DNA of 48,636 nucleotides, taken from Streptomyces sp. PT12. Its GTDB lineage: Bacteria; Actinomycetota; Actinomycetes; Streptomycetales; Streptomycetaceae. The stretch is taken from NCBI RefSeq assembly GCF_003311645.1, contig NZ_QEST01000183.1, positions 1-48,636 of the forward strand, in the 5' to 3' direction. The translations under genes were made by a program, and so were the position numbers. This document shows, in pieces, positions 18,172-26,257 of this stretch (position 1 is its first letter; the number at the start of each line of letters is the position of its first letter). The notes below the pieces were generated by a model. The model was not told the origin of the DNA, did not search any database, and saw nothing but the letters and a program-made list of their open reading frames with translations.

Positions 18172-19449
18172 TCAGCCGTGGGCGTACGCGCCGAGGGACG
18201 CGGCCACCATCTCGGTGCCCGCGCCCGGCGCCTGGGGCGCGAAGTACCGCCCTTCGCGCACGTCGACCGGGGTCACAAAGTGCTCGTGCAGGTGGTCGAC
18301 GAACTCGATCATGCGGTCCTCGACCGTGCCCGAGACCGCGACGAAGTCGAACATCGCCAGGTGCTGCACCGCCTCGCACAGCCCGACGCCGCCCGCGTGC
18401 GGGCAGACCCTGACGCCGAACTTGGCGGCGAGCAGCAGGATCGCGACGTTCTCGTTGACCCCGGCCACACGCGTGGCGTCGAGCTGGAGCACGGAGGCGC
18501 CGCGGGTCTGGAGGAGCTGCTTGAACACCACGCGGTTCTGGGCGTGTTCGCCCGTGGCGACGGGGATGGGCGCGATCGCCTCGGCGATGGCGGCGTGCCC
18601 CACGACGTCGTCGGGGCTGGTGGGCTCCTCGACCCACGCGAGGTCGTATGGGCGCAGCGCCTCGACCCAGCGGATCGCGTCGGCCACGTCCCAGCGCTGA
18701 TTGGCGTCCACGGCGATGCGGATGCCGGGGCCGCACACGTCGCGCGCGAGGGCGAGGCGGCGCACGTCGTCCGCCAGGTCGGCGCCCACCTTGAGCTTGA
18801 TCTGCCCGAAGCCGTCGGCCACCGCCTCGCGGCACAGCCGGGCGAGCTTGTCGTCGTCATAGCCGAGCCAGCCCGGCGTGGTGGTGTACGCGGGGTAGCC
18901 GTCGGCGAGCAGCCGCGCCTCGCGCTCGGCGCGCCCCGGGCCCGCGGCGCGCAGGATGCCGAGCGCCTCGTCGGGGGTGAGCGCGTCGGTGAGGTAACGG
19001 AAGTCGACGAGGTCGACGATCTCCTCGGGGCTGAGCGACGCGAGCAGCCGCCACAGGGGCTTGCCCTCGCGCTTGGCGCGCAGGTCCCACAGGGCGTTCA
19101 CGACCGCGCCGATGGCCATGTGCATGATGCCCTTCTCGGGGCCGAGCCAGCGCAGCTGCGAGTCGTGCACCAACTCCCGCCACATCCCGCCGAGATCCGC
19201 CAGGGTCGCCTCGACGTCGCGCCCGAGCACATGGCCTTCCAACGCGCGCAGGGCGGCGACCTGCACATCGTTGCCCCGCCCGATCGTGAAGACGAACCCA
19301 TGGCCCTCGAGCCCGTCGCCCGCGTCGGTGAGCAGCCGCACATAGGCGGCCGAGTAGTCGGGATCGGGGTTCATGGCGTCGGAGCCGTCCAGCGTGCGCG
19401 AGGTGGGGAACCGCACGTCGTGCGTCTGTATGTCGATAAAGCGAGCCAC
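18172..19449 (-). CDS. L-fuconate dehydratase (enolase superfamily)
   Basis: This 425-residue mandelate-racemase-subgroup enolase-superfamily enzyme dehydrates L-fuconate to 2-keto-3-deoxy-L-fuconate. Counting from GTG 19449, the KxK bases are K218 and K220 (QIKLKVG). The Mg ligands are D248 (AVDANQ), E274 (WVEEP) and E301 (ATGEHAQN), and the His-Asp dyad is H351 (VCPHAGG) with D324 (LQLDATR). From memory these numbers equal those of the characterised Xanthomonas fuconate dehydratase, which supports both function and start. AAGGGAG lies at proper spacing. The upstream promoter carries operator site C. The lactonase that would supply fuconate, and the later steps, are not in this window. Confidence 0.9.
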   Translation of the reverse strand: MARFIDIQTHDVRFPTSRTLDGSDAMNPDPDYSAAYVRLLTDAGDGLEGHGFVFTIGRGNDVQVAALRALEGHVLGRDVEATLADLGGMWRELVHDSQLRWLGPEKGIMHMAIGAVVNALWDLRAKREGKPLWRLLASLSPEEIVDLVDFRYLTDALTPDEALGILRAAGPGRAEREARLLADGYPAYTTTPGWLGYDDDKLARLCREAVADGFGQIKLKVGADLADDVRRLALARDVCGPGIRIAVDANQRWDVADAIRWVEALRPYDLAWVEEPTSPDDVVGHAAIAEAIAPIPVATGEHAQNRVVFKQLLQTRGASVLQLDATRVAGVNENVAILLLAAKFGVRVCPHAGGVGLCEAVQHLAMFDFVAVSGTVEDRMIEFVDHLHEHFVTPVDVREGRYFAPQAPGAGTEMVAASLGAYAHG

Positions 19450-19484
19450 GGACACACTCCCTTGAACGAGCTGGGCTTCCGGCG

Positions 19485-19514
19485 ACAATAGACATCCGAT
19501 GTATCGAGCGTCAA
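19485..19514 (-). promoter_or_regulatory. Promoter with fucose-regulon operator (site C)
   Basis: On the minus strand, TTGACG (19509-19514) and TATTGT (19485-19490) are spaced by 18 bases. The perfect palindrome ACATCCGATGT lies at 19492-19502 inside the spacer. It also shares the flanking CGATAC and GCGTCAAG context with site A. It is placed 36 bases upstream of the dehydratase start. Confidence 0.75.
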
Positions 19515-19647
19515 GACTGCGTGAAGCCCGCCGATTCCCCCGTGATTCCCCTCCGTGTCGCCGCGACGGCCCGGCCCGATCGGCCAAGAGACCCGATCAT
19601 TGGGGGTGTTGGCGCGACGCGTGGGGCGCGGTGCCCGGGGCGGCGGC

Positions 19648-20331
19648 TCAGCGCCGTTCGACGAGGGTCTGGCGGAGCCACTGCTCGACGCCCGCGACGT
19701 GCACGGTGGCCGTGGCGCGGGCGATGTCGGTCTGGCGCCCGGCGAGCGCCTGCACGATGGCGCGGTGCTCGGCGAGCGTGCGCGCCACCGCGCCCTCCTG
19801 GGTCAGCCCGCGCCAGGTGCGGGCGCGCTGCGTGCGGCCCGAAAGGGTCTCGACGAGCGAGGCCAGCATGGCGTTGCCCGAGCCCGCGGCGATGCGCCGG
19901 TGGAACTCCAGGTCGTTCTCCACCAGTTGGTCGACCGTGGGGTCGTCGCCCAGCGAGTCGAGCAGCTCGGCGAGCGCGTCGATGTCGGCCATGGGCATCT
20001 TGAGCGCGGCCAGCTCGGTCGCGGCGGGCTCGATGATGCGCCGGGTTTCGAGGAGCTGGAGCACGGTGTCGTCGCGGTGGAAGTCGACGACGAAGCCCAT
20101 CGCGTCCATCAGCAGCGAGGGCTCGAGGCTGGTCACATACGTGCCGTCGCCGCGCCTGACGTCGAGGACGTGGATGAGCGAGAGCGCGCGCACGGCCTCG
20201 CGCAGGGAGTTGCGCGACAGGCCGAGCCGGTCGGCCAGGTCCGGCTCCCTCGGGAGGCGGTCGCCTGGCCGCAGCTCGCCGTCCACGATCATCTGCTTGA
20301 TCGCCTCGATGGCGTCGTCGGTCACGGACAT
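19648..20331 (-). CDS. FadR/FCD-type GntR transcriptional regulator of the fucose locus
   Basis: In this 227-residue protein, residues about 1-75 are the GntR winged helix: DDAIEAIKQMIVDGELRPGD, LADRLGLSRNSLREAVRAL and RRGDGTYV. The rest is an all-helical FCD ligand domain with the expected acidic and His positions (ETRRIIEPAATELAA, DLEFHRRIAAGSGNAML, LAEHRAIVQAL). ATG 20331 is preceded by GGGGAGGAACGCG. An in-frame extension upstream crosses the operator and is rejected. The gene's own promoter carries operator site D, so it probably autoregulates. It is the natural repressor for all four sites, with a fucose-pathway intermediate as the likely inducer. Confidence 0.88.
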   Translation of the reverse strand: MSVTDDAIEAIKQMIVDGELRPGDRLPREPDLADRLGLSRNSLREAVRALSLIHVLDVRRGDGTYVTSLEPSLLMDAMGFVVDFHRDDTVLQLLETRRIIEPAATELAALKMPMADIDALAELLDSLGDDPTVDQLVENDLEFHRRIAAGSGNAMLASLVETLSGRTQRARTWRGLTQEGAVARTLAEHRAIVQALAGRQTDIARATATVHVAGVEQWLRQTLVERR

Positions 20332-20360
20332 CGCGTTCCTCCCCACGTCGACGCCCCAGC

Positions 20361-20376
20361 AGAATACATCGGATCT
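20361..20376 (-). promoter_or_regulatory. Fucose-regulon operator over the regulator promoter (site D)
   Basis: ACATCGGATCT at 20366-20376 is the same one-base variant as site B. On the minus strand it abuts a -10-like TATTCT (20361-20366), about 30 bases before the GntR start at 20331. I see no clear -35. The position suggests autorepression. Confidence 0.65.
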
Positions 20377-20455
20377 TTCATGCGGGACGGCGGTGGAAGC
20401 GGGGGACGGCCATGGGCCCGCGGGCATCGGCGGCGGGTCGCCCGCCGCGGCCCGC

Positions 20456-20810
20456 TCAGCCGGTGAAGACGTGCTGCCCCGCGATCTCGTCGAGCAGGGT
20501 GCGGGACAGCTCGGCGGCGCGGTCGCCGGGGAGCAGGAGATTCAGCCAGGGGTGGGCCCAGGTCCCGTACCCGGCCTTCTTGAGGTCCCTCACGCCGGGG
20601 GCCAGGCGGTCGAGGAAGTCGAAGTAGTCGAGCGTCTCGGCGAGGATCGGCGCCGAGCCGTCGTGCCGCAGGCCGCGCAGCGTCTCGGCCTCGGCCTCGG
20701 CCGCCTCGCCGCCCTCGGCCGTCCCGTCGGCGCCCCCGGCGGGCGGCCCGTAGGAGACGGCCTCCAGCACGAACGACGTGCCCCGGCGCGGCTTCTCCGC
20801 GTGGGAGCAA
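20456..20810 (-). pseudogene. C-terminal remnant of an FAD-binding oxidase (cytokinin-dehydrogenase-like)
   Basis: The minus-strand frame ending at 20456 reads GTSFVLEAVSYGPPAG, then LDYFDFLDRLAPGVRDLKKA and AHPWLNLLLPGDRAAELSRT. This is the substrate-domain region of berberine-bridge or cytokinin-dehydrogenase-like FAD oxidases. Both the whole FAD domain and the normal C-terminal end (VLTP-type tail) are missing; the frame stops after GQHVFTG. Upstream of about 20810 the homology ends where a plus-strand ORF begins. It is a non-functional fragment of 110-120 residues. Confidence 0.65.
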
Positions 20811-20812
20811 CC

Positions 20813-21043
20813 GTGCCCGTACCACCGGGGGGGTTCACCGCCGTGGAGTCCCTGCTGCTGCGCACCGTCTCGTCGCTCGGAGCCGACGCGGACGACGAGC
20901 CGTGCGCCCGCGGCGCGCCGCCGTGCGAGGCGCTGACGCAGGTGGTCCAGCGCCTTCCTGGCGACCACGACCCGCACTTCGGCGACATTCCGAGACCGGA
21001 TCCCGGGCTCGCGGCGCGCCTGGAGGAGCGCATCGCCTCGTGA
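20813..21043 (+). CDS. Small ORF of unknown function or gene fragment
   Basis: This 76-residue frame starts at GTG 20813 behind GGGAG (20803-20807) and reads PVPPGGFTAVESLLLRTVSS, then an acidic Cys-containing middle and LAARLEERIAS. I do not recognise a family. Its stop codon lies in a 14-bp tandem repeat (21034-21072) that carries TGA in every copy. It could be a true small gene or the tail of a lost gene, since both neighbours are remnants. Confidence 0.3.
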   Translation: MPVPPGGFTAVESLLLRTVSSLGADADDEPCARGAPPCEALTQVVQRLPGDHDPHFGDIPRPDPGLAARLEERIAS

Positions 21044-21072
21044 CACGCGCCTCGTGACACGCGCCTCGTGAC
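21034..21072. repeat. 14-bp tandem repeat
   Basis: Unit cgcctcgtgacacg occurs at 21034-21047 and 21048-21061, with a partial copy to 21072. The stretch 21073-21329 after it has no gene I can support. A 9-bp inverted repeat (CCCGACGCG at 21110-21118 against 21138-21146) could be a terminator. Confidence 0.8.
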
Positions 21073-21329
21073 GCACGAAAGGCAAGGGGCCCACGGGCTC
21101 CCTGCCGCTCCCGACGCGTGGCGCGCCCGAGGGCTCCCGCGTCGGGTCGCTCACCCCTGAGCTCGGCGAGGGAGTCCCCGGAGCGGTCGACCGCCGTGTC
21201 GCGATGACAGGGCGCCCCAGCGGCTTGTGGTCCTCACACGCCCGTGACCCCACGGGCACGGGGCCGTCAGGGGGCCGCGGCGCGCCACCCGGCGGGTGTC
21301 AAGGCCGCGCCGCTGGCCCGTTCTCGCGC

Positions 21330-21428
21330 TCAGTCGCCGTCGATCTCCACGTCGACGCCGATGTCCTCGAGCGCGTCCTCGGTCTCGTCAAGGGCCTCGT
21401 CCACCACTTCGTCCAGGAAATCGTCCAT
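21330..21428 (-). CDS. Tiny acidic protein, 32 residues
   Basis: ATG 21428 is followed by a 32-codon frame rich in Asp and Glu (DDFLDEVVDEALDETEDALE), ending IDGD. Half of all residues are acidic and the heptad-like spacing suggests an amphipathic helix. GGCGGAG lies upstream of the start. No family is recognised. The strong compositional bias on a sense-like frame argues for a real small protein, but its size makes this uncertain. Confidence 0.4.
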   Translation of the reverse strand: MDDFLDEVVDEALDETEDALEDIGVDVEIDGD

Positions 21429-21594
21429 CGCAGCTCCGCCTCTCGCGCGTCAACGCCCCGTGGCCCGGGGCGCGTTGATAGTAGCGGCGGCCCAGCCCTG
21501 CCGCCCCACCGCGGGCGGATGCTCTTCCGAGACGGGGCACGTTCTGTTCGACACAACGTGTGCGCCACCGCAACCGACCACGCAGAGGTCGGCC

Positions 21595-21784
21595 ATCCGC
21601 AACGGGCGCGCCGCCGTCTTCTCCCTCGCCGACGCCCCGGCGCGGGTCGCCGTGCCTCTGGCCTCGATCGGCGCCCGGCCCGACGACGCGGTCAGGGAGC
21701 TGTGGACCCACGCCGAGATGCCGCACGAGGGCGGCACCCTGCACGCCGACCTCGCCCCGCACGGAGGCGCCCTCTGCCGCCTGC
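21595..21784 (+). pseudogene. C-terminal beta-domain remnant of a GH27-type alpha-galactosidase
   Basis: The frame reads IRNGRAAVFSLADAPARVAV, then RPDDAVRELWTHAEMP and HADLAPHGGALCRL. This is the pattern of the C-terminal antiparallel beta domain of GH27 enzymes (own-term, RDLW, APHG, RL ending). No catalytic barrel exists upstream, and the frame runs on past the usual end without a stop at the expected place. It is a leftover of a deleted gene. Confidence 0.5.
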
Positions 21785-22029
21785 CCCGGCGGGGGCGAGG
21801 GCGGCCTCACGGCCTGACGGCTACGCGCGGGCGGTCGACCGTGACGGAGGCGCGCGTGGTCCGGACGGCGCGTCGACGCGCGCGGCTGAAGCCACGGGCG
21901 GCTACCACCGGTTGCCTGACGTAGCCGGGCTCGGCATACCATCACCTGGACAACAGCCTGGGAGCCCGCGACGCCCACGGGGGGCTCGGCTCCCGTGAAC
22001 TGGTGACACAGGTGAGGGATTTCACGACC

Positions 22030-23970
22030 ATGCCGACCGAGACGTTCGAGTTCCAGGTTGAGGCGCGCCAGCTCCTCCAGATGATGATCCACTCGATCTA
22101 CTCGAACAAGGACGTGTTCCTGCGGGAGTTGATCTCCAACGCCTCCGACGCGCTGGACAAGCTCCGCATCGAGGCGCTGCGGGACGACACGCTGGGCGCC
22201 GACGTGTCCGACCTGCACATCGCGCTCGAAGCCGACAAGGACGCCCGCACGCTGACCGTGCGGGACAACGGGATCGGGATGTCGCACGACGACGTGGTGC
22301 GGCTCATCGGCACCATCGCCAGGTCCGGCACCGCCGAGTTCCTCCAGCAGCTCAAGGAGGCCCAGGCCGCGGGGGCGGCCGAAGGGCTCATCGGGCAGTT
22401 CGGCGTCGGCTTCTACTCCAGCTTCATGGTGGCCGACGAGGTCACGCTGGTGACCCGCCGCGCCGGTGAGGACAAGGGCACCCGCTGGACGTCCACGGGC
22501 GAGGGCACGTACACCGTCGAGACGCTCGACGAGGCGCCCCAGGGCACGGCGATCACCCTGCGGCTCAAGCCCGAGGACGCCGAGGACAGGCTCTTCGACT
22601 ACACCGCGCCGTGGAAGATCAAGGAGATCGTCAAGCGGTACTCCGACTTCATCACGTGGCCCATCCGGATGGTCACGGGGGAGAAGGCCGCGGGGGAGAA
22701 GGCCGCGGGGGAGGAGAAGGACAACGAGGGCGAGGAGGCCGCCGAGCCCGAGACGCTCAACTCCCGCAAGGCCCTGTGGGCGCGTTCCCGCGACGAGGTC
22801 TCGGACGCGGAGTACCACGAGCTGTACAAGCACATCAGCCACGACTGGGCCGATCCCCTGGAGATCATCCAGGTGCGCGCGGAGGGCACGTTCGAGTACC
22901 AGGCGCTGCTGTTCCTGCCCTCGCACCCGCCGCGCGACCTGTTCGCGCAGGACAGCAAGCGGGGCGTTCAGCTCTATGTGAAGCGCGTCCTCATCATGGA
23001 GGACTGCGAGGCCCTGATCCCCGAGTACCTGCGCTTCGTCAAGGGCGTGGTCGACGCCGCCGACCTGTCGCTCAACGTGTCCCGCGAGATCCTTCAGCAG
23101 GACCGCCAGATCCAGCTGATGCACCGCAGGCTGGCCAAGAAGGTGCTCTCCACGATCAGGGAGATGAAGTCCGCCCGCCCCGACAACTACTCGGCGTTCT
23201 GGCGGGAGTTCGGGCACGTCGTCAAGGAGGGCCTGCTCAGCGACTTCGACAACCGCGACGCGATCCTCGCCGTCGCGTCGTTCGCCTCCACGCACGACGC
23301 GGAGACGCCGACGACGCTCGCCGAGTACGTGGAGCGCATGAAGGACGGGCAGAAGCACATCTACTACATGACCGGCGAGTCCAGGGCGGCCGTCGAGAAC
23401 TCCCCGCACATGGAGGCGTTCCGCGAGAAGGGCGTCGAGGTGCTGATCCTCACCGACCCGGTCGACGAGGTGTGGGTCGGGGCGGTGCCGCCCTTCGACG
23501 GCAAGGAGCTGCACTCCATCGCCAAGGGCGAGGCCGACCTCGACGCGGGCGACGAGGCGGAGGAGGCCAAGGCCGAGCGCGAGCAGCGACGCGAGGAGTA
23601 CGCGGGGCTGCTGACGTGGATGGGCGAACGGCTCGGCGATGACGTCAAGGAGGTGCGGCTCTCCTCCCGGCTCACCGTCTCCCCCGCGTGCGTCGTGTCG
23701 GACACGGGCGATGTGACGCCCGCCCTCCAGGCGATGTACCGGGCGATGGGCCAGGAGGTGCCCGCGAGCAAGCGGATCCTGGAGCTGAACCCCGGCCATC
23801 CGCTGGTCGAAGGACTGCGCAGGGCGCACGCCGAGCGCGCCGACGACCCCGAGCTGCCCGGCACCGCCGAGCTGCTGTACGGCATGGCGCTGCTCGCGGA
23901 GGGCAGCCAGCTCGGCGACCCGGCGCGCTTCACCAAGCTCCTGGCCGAACGCCTGGAGCGCACGCTGTAA
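22030..23970 (+). CDS. htpG: Chaperone HtpG (Hsp90)
   Basis: This 646-residue ATP-dependent cytosolic chaperone starts with TETFEFQVEARQLLQMMIHS, then SNKDVFLRELISNASDALDK. The GHKL ATPase motifs are LTVRDNGIGM and IGQFGVGFYSSFMVADEV, and the middle domain includes LYVKRVLIMEDCEALIPEYL. The start at ATG 22030 matches the family N-terminus; a GTG nine codons earlier is possible. A charged linker after the ATPase domain contains a 15-bp tandem duplication (22681-22710) giving repeated GEKAA. It is a single gene with no operon partner. The ribosome binding site is poor for 22030. Confidence 0.95.
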   Translation: MPTETFEFQVEARQLLQMMIHSIYSNKDVFLRELISNASDALDKLRIEALRDDTLGADVSDLHIALEADKDARTLTVRDNGIGMSHDDVVRLIGTIARSGTAEFLQQLKEAQAAGAAEGLIGQFGVGFYSSFMVADEVTLVTRRAGEDKGTRWTSTGEGTYTVETLDEAPQGTAITLRLKPEDAEDRLFDYTAPWKIKEIVKRYSDFITWPIRMVTGEKAAGEKAAGEEKDNEGEEAAEPETLNSRKALWARSRDEVSDAEYHELYKHISHDWADPLEIIQVRAEGTFEYQALLFLPSHPPRDLFAQDSKRGVQLYVKRVLIMEDCEALIPEYLRFVKGVVDAADLSLNVSREILQQDRQIQLMHRRLAKKVLSTIREMKSARPDNYSAFWREFGHVVKEGLLSDFDNRDAILAVASFASTHDAETPTTLAEYVERMKDGQKHIYYMTGESRAAVENSPHMEAFREKGVEVLILTDPVDEVWVGAVPPFDGKELHSIAKGEADLDAGDEAEEAKAEREQRREEYAGLLTWMGERLGDDVKEVRLSSRLTVSPACVVSDTGDVTPALQAMYRAMGQEVPASKRILELNPGHPLVEGLRRAHAERADDPELPGTAELLYGMALLAEGSQLGDPARFTKLLAERLERTL

Positions 23971-24032
23971 CGTGCCGCACCGGGACGACGGCGGGAACGA
24001 GGGGATCAGGTGGCGGCGAGTGGGAGCGCGCG

Positions 24033-25730
24033 ATGAGTCGGCGTGAGGGTCGCGGCGGTCTCGACCGCGAGCTCGAACGGCTCGACGGCGCGCCGTACGG
24101 CAGGTACAAGGGGCTCGTCGGCCCATGGCAGCTGCCGGGCGGATGGACGGTGGAGCTGGTCAGGGCGCAGGCCGACCCGTTCGCGCCCCCGGCGCGCGTG
24201 GCCGTGCGGGTGCCGGGGGAACGGGCCGCGTTCCCCCGGGACCTGTGGGACTCCCCCGTGCGCCGCCGCGCCCTCGCCGGGTACGTGGTGCGCCGCGCGG
24301 CGCGCGAGGCGGCCCCCGAGCGGGCCCTGCGCGTGGACGCGGGCGGCCAGGAAGTGCTCGACCGCTCCTCGTGCGTGGTGGACGCGGCCGACGGCTCGGT
24401 CACGCTGCGGCTCGGCGTGGCCCTGCCGGGCCAGGGGCGGCGGATCGAAGGGCGGGCCGCGCGCCGCCTGCTGTGCGACGTGCTGCCGCGCCTCGCCGAA
24501 CGCGCCCTGTGCCACAGGGCGTCGGACGCGGACGCGGCGCGGGAGTTCGTGGCGACCGTGGAGGACTCCGCCGCCCTGCGGGCCGCGCTGCCGGGGCTCG
24601 GCCTGGTGGCGTTCGTCGCCGACGGCGCGCTGCTGCCGCGCCGCACGGGGGCGGACGACCGCCCGGCCGATGGCGCGGACGGCGTCCCGTTCACCGCGCC
24701 CGACGCGCTGCGGGTGACGGTGCGGCTGCCGCACGCCGGGCCCGTCACCGGGACCGGGATCCCCGAGGGCGTGACGCTGATCGTCGGCGGCGGATTCCAC
24801 GGCAAGTCGACGCTGCTGCGCGCCCTGGAGACCGGCGTCAGGGACCACGAGCCGGGCGACGGGCGCGAACGGGTCGCCTCGCGCGCGGATACGGTCAAGA
24901 TCCGTGCGGAGGACGGGCGTTCGGTGACGCGGGTGGACGTGCACGCGTTCGTCGACCGCCTGCCGCAGGGCTCGGACACCCGGGACTTCTCCACGCCCAA
25001 CGCCTCGGGCTCCACGTCGCAGGCCGCGTCGCTGTGCGAGGCGGTGGAGGCCGGGGCGCGGGTCCTGCTCATCGACGAGGACACCGCCGCCACCAACCTG
25101 ATGATCAGGGACGCGCGGATGCGGGCGCTGGTGTCCAGGGAGCACGAGCCGCTGACGCCCCTGGTGGACACGGTGCGCTCGCTGCACCGCGACCACGGGG
25201 TGTCCACGGTGCTGGTGATGGGCGGCTCGGGTGACTATCTGGAGGTCGCCGACCGGGTGTTGATGATGGACGCCTACCGGCTGTCCGACGTCACCGAACG
25301 CGCCAGGCAGGTGGCGGCCGTGCCCGAGGGGCGGCGCGCCGAGGCCGAGTCGTTCCCCGGCGTCGTCCACCGCCGCCCCGACCCGGCGTCGCTGGACGCG
25401 ACCGCGCGCGGCCGCCCGCGCGTGCGCGCCAGGGGGCGTGACCTGCTGGTCCTCGGGGAGCACGAGGTGGATGTGCGCGCCGTCGAGCAACTGGCAGACG
25501 CCCAGCAGGTGGTGGGCGTCGGCCTGGCCATCGACCTGCTGGTGCGGCGCGGGCACCTGGACGGGCGGCGTTCCCTCGCCGAGGCGCTCGACCTGCTCGA
25601 CCTGGACCTGGCGGGCCCCGAGGGCGTCGCGGCGCTGCTGGCCGTCAGGGACGAGGACTTCGCGGTCCCCCGCCGCTTCGAGATCGCCGCCGCCGTCAAC
25701 CGCGTGCGCGGCCTGAGGGTCAGCCGCTGA
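24033..25730 (+). CDS. ABC-ATPase domain-containing protein (P-loop ATPase)
   Basis: This 565-residue soluble protein begins RGGLDRELERLDGAPYGRYK, the characteristic N-terminus of the predicted ABC-class ATPase family (PF09818 as I recall). The Walker A is IVGGGFHGKSTLLRAL. A Walker-B-like strand reads ARVLLIDEDTAATNLMIRDA, and SGSTSQAASLCEAVEAG precedes it like an ABC signature. The start at ATG 24033 is taken from the family N-terminus; a longer frame extends back into htpG. It is probably an isolated gene followed by a strong hairpin. The biological role of this family is unknown to me. Confidence 0.85.
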   Translation: MSRREGRGGLDRELERLDGAPYGRYKGLVGPWQLPGGWTVELVRAQADPFAPPARVAVRVPGERAAFPRDLWDSPVRRRALAGYVVRRAAREAAPERALRVDAGGQEVLDRSSCVVDAADGSVTLRLGVALPGQGRRIEGRAARRLLCDVLPRLAERALCHRASDADAAREFVATVEDSAALRAALPGLGLVAFVADGALLPRRTGADDRPADGADGVPFTAPDALRVTVRLPHAGPVTGTGIPEGVTLIVGGGFHGKSTLLRALETGVRDHEPGDGRERVASRADTVKIRAEDGRSVTRVDVHAFVDRLPQGSDTRDFSTPNASGSTSQAASLCEAVEAGARVLLIDEDTAATNLMIRDARMRALVSREHEPLTPLVDTVRSLHRDHGVSTVLVMGGSGDYLEVADRVLMMDAYRLSDVTERARQVAAVPEGRRAEAESFPGVVHRRPDPASLDATARGRPRVRARGRDLLVLGEHEVDVRAVEQLADAQQVVGVGLAIDLLVRRGHLDGRRSLAEALDLLDLDLAGPEGVAALLAVRDEDFAVPRRFEIAAAVNRVRGLRVSR

Positions 25731-25769
25731 GGCGCCGCTGACGCGGAGTCGCCCCCGCGCGCCGCTCGC

Positions 25770-25801
25770 GTCCGGGCGGGGCCTCTCGGACCCGCCCGGA
25801 C
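25770..25801. terminator. Strong hairpin after the ATPase gene
   Basis: GTCCGGGCGGG at 25770-25780 pairs perfectly with 25791-25801, closing a 10-base loop, 40 bases after the stop codon. There is no U tract, which is usual for actinobacterial terminators. The rest of 25731-25957 holds no gene I can support. Confidence 0.6.
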
Positions 25802-25957
25802 ATCCCACCCCGGCGCGCGCCGACGAGGATATGCCCGGGGACGCCCTCTGATCCATGACGTCGCGTCGCCGTTCCCTTGACGACGCGTGCCCGGCTCCCC
25901 GCGGGACCGCGCCACCGCCCCGGCCGCAGCGCCTACGATGCGGAGCGGCTTCGGGGT

Positions 25958-26018
25958 GAGGGAGTGGGACGGCGAGGGAGTGGGACGGCGAGGGAGTGGG
26001 ACGGCGAGGGAGTGGGAC
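25958..26018. repeat. 16-bp tandem repeat, 3.8 copies, upstream of the GntR fragment
   Basis: Unit gagggagtgggacggc starts at 25958, 25974 and 25990, with a 13-base partial copy at 26006-26018. The last copy places GGGAG just before an ATG at 26019, so each copy is a spare Shine-Dalgarno sequence. Unit length 16 means the reading frame shifts with copy number. Confidence 0.9.
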
Positions 26019-26214
26019 ATGGTCGGCACGGGGGAGTCGCCGGTGGGCGGCGCGCGGGGTGGCGATCGTGGCAAGCCGGGCGATGTGCACTACAACCGGA
26101 TCAAGGACGACCTGATCCACGGCGCCTATCCCCCGGGCAGCGTCCTGCTCGAGACCGTGCTGGGCGAGCGGTACGGCGTTTCGCGGACCCCGGTCCGTGA
26201 GGCGTTGGCGCCGC
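26019..26214 (+). pseudogene. N-terminal fragment of a GntR-family regulator
   Basis: From ATG 26019 the frame encodes about 25 low-complexity residues, then the first part of a GntR winged helix (HYNRIKDDLIHGAYPPGSVL, GERYGVSRTPVREAL). The homology stops abruptly after REAL at about 26214, where the sequence becomes Pro/Arg-rich and runs into the 3' end of the convergent phosphatase gene. The wing of the HTH and the entire ligand domain are missing. The 3' part of the gene has been deleted. Confidence 0.7.
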
Positions 26215-26257
26215 CGACGCCTTCGCGGCGCGGCTCACCGCGCGGGGCCTGCCGGGT

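Noticed and set aside
25958-26018. CRISPR-like array
   Set aside because: Units are 16 bp in direct contact without spacers; it is a simple tandem repeat.
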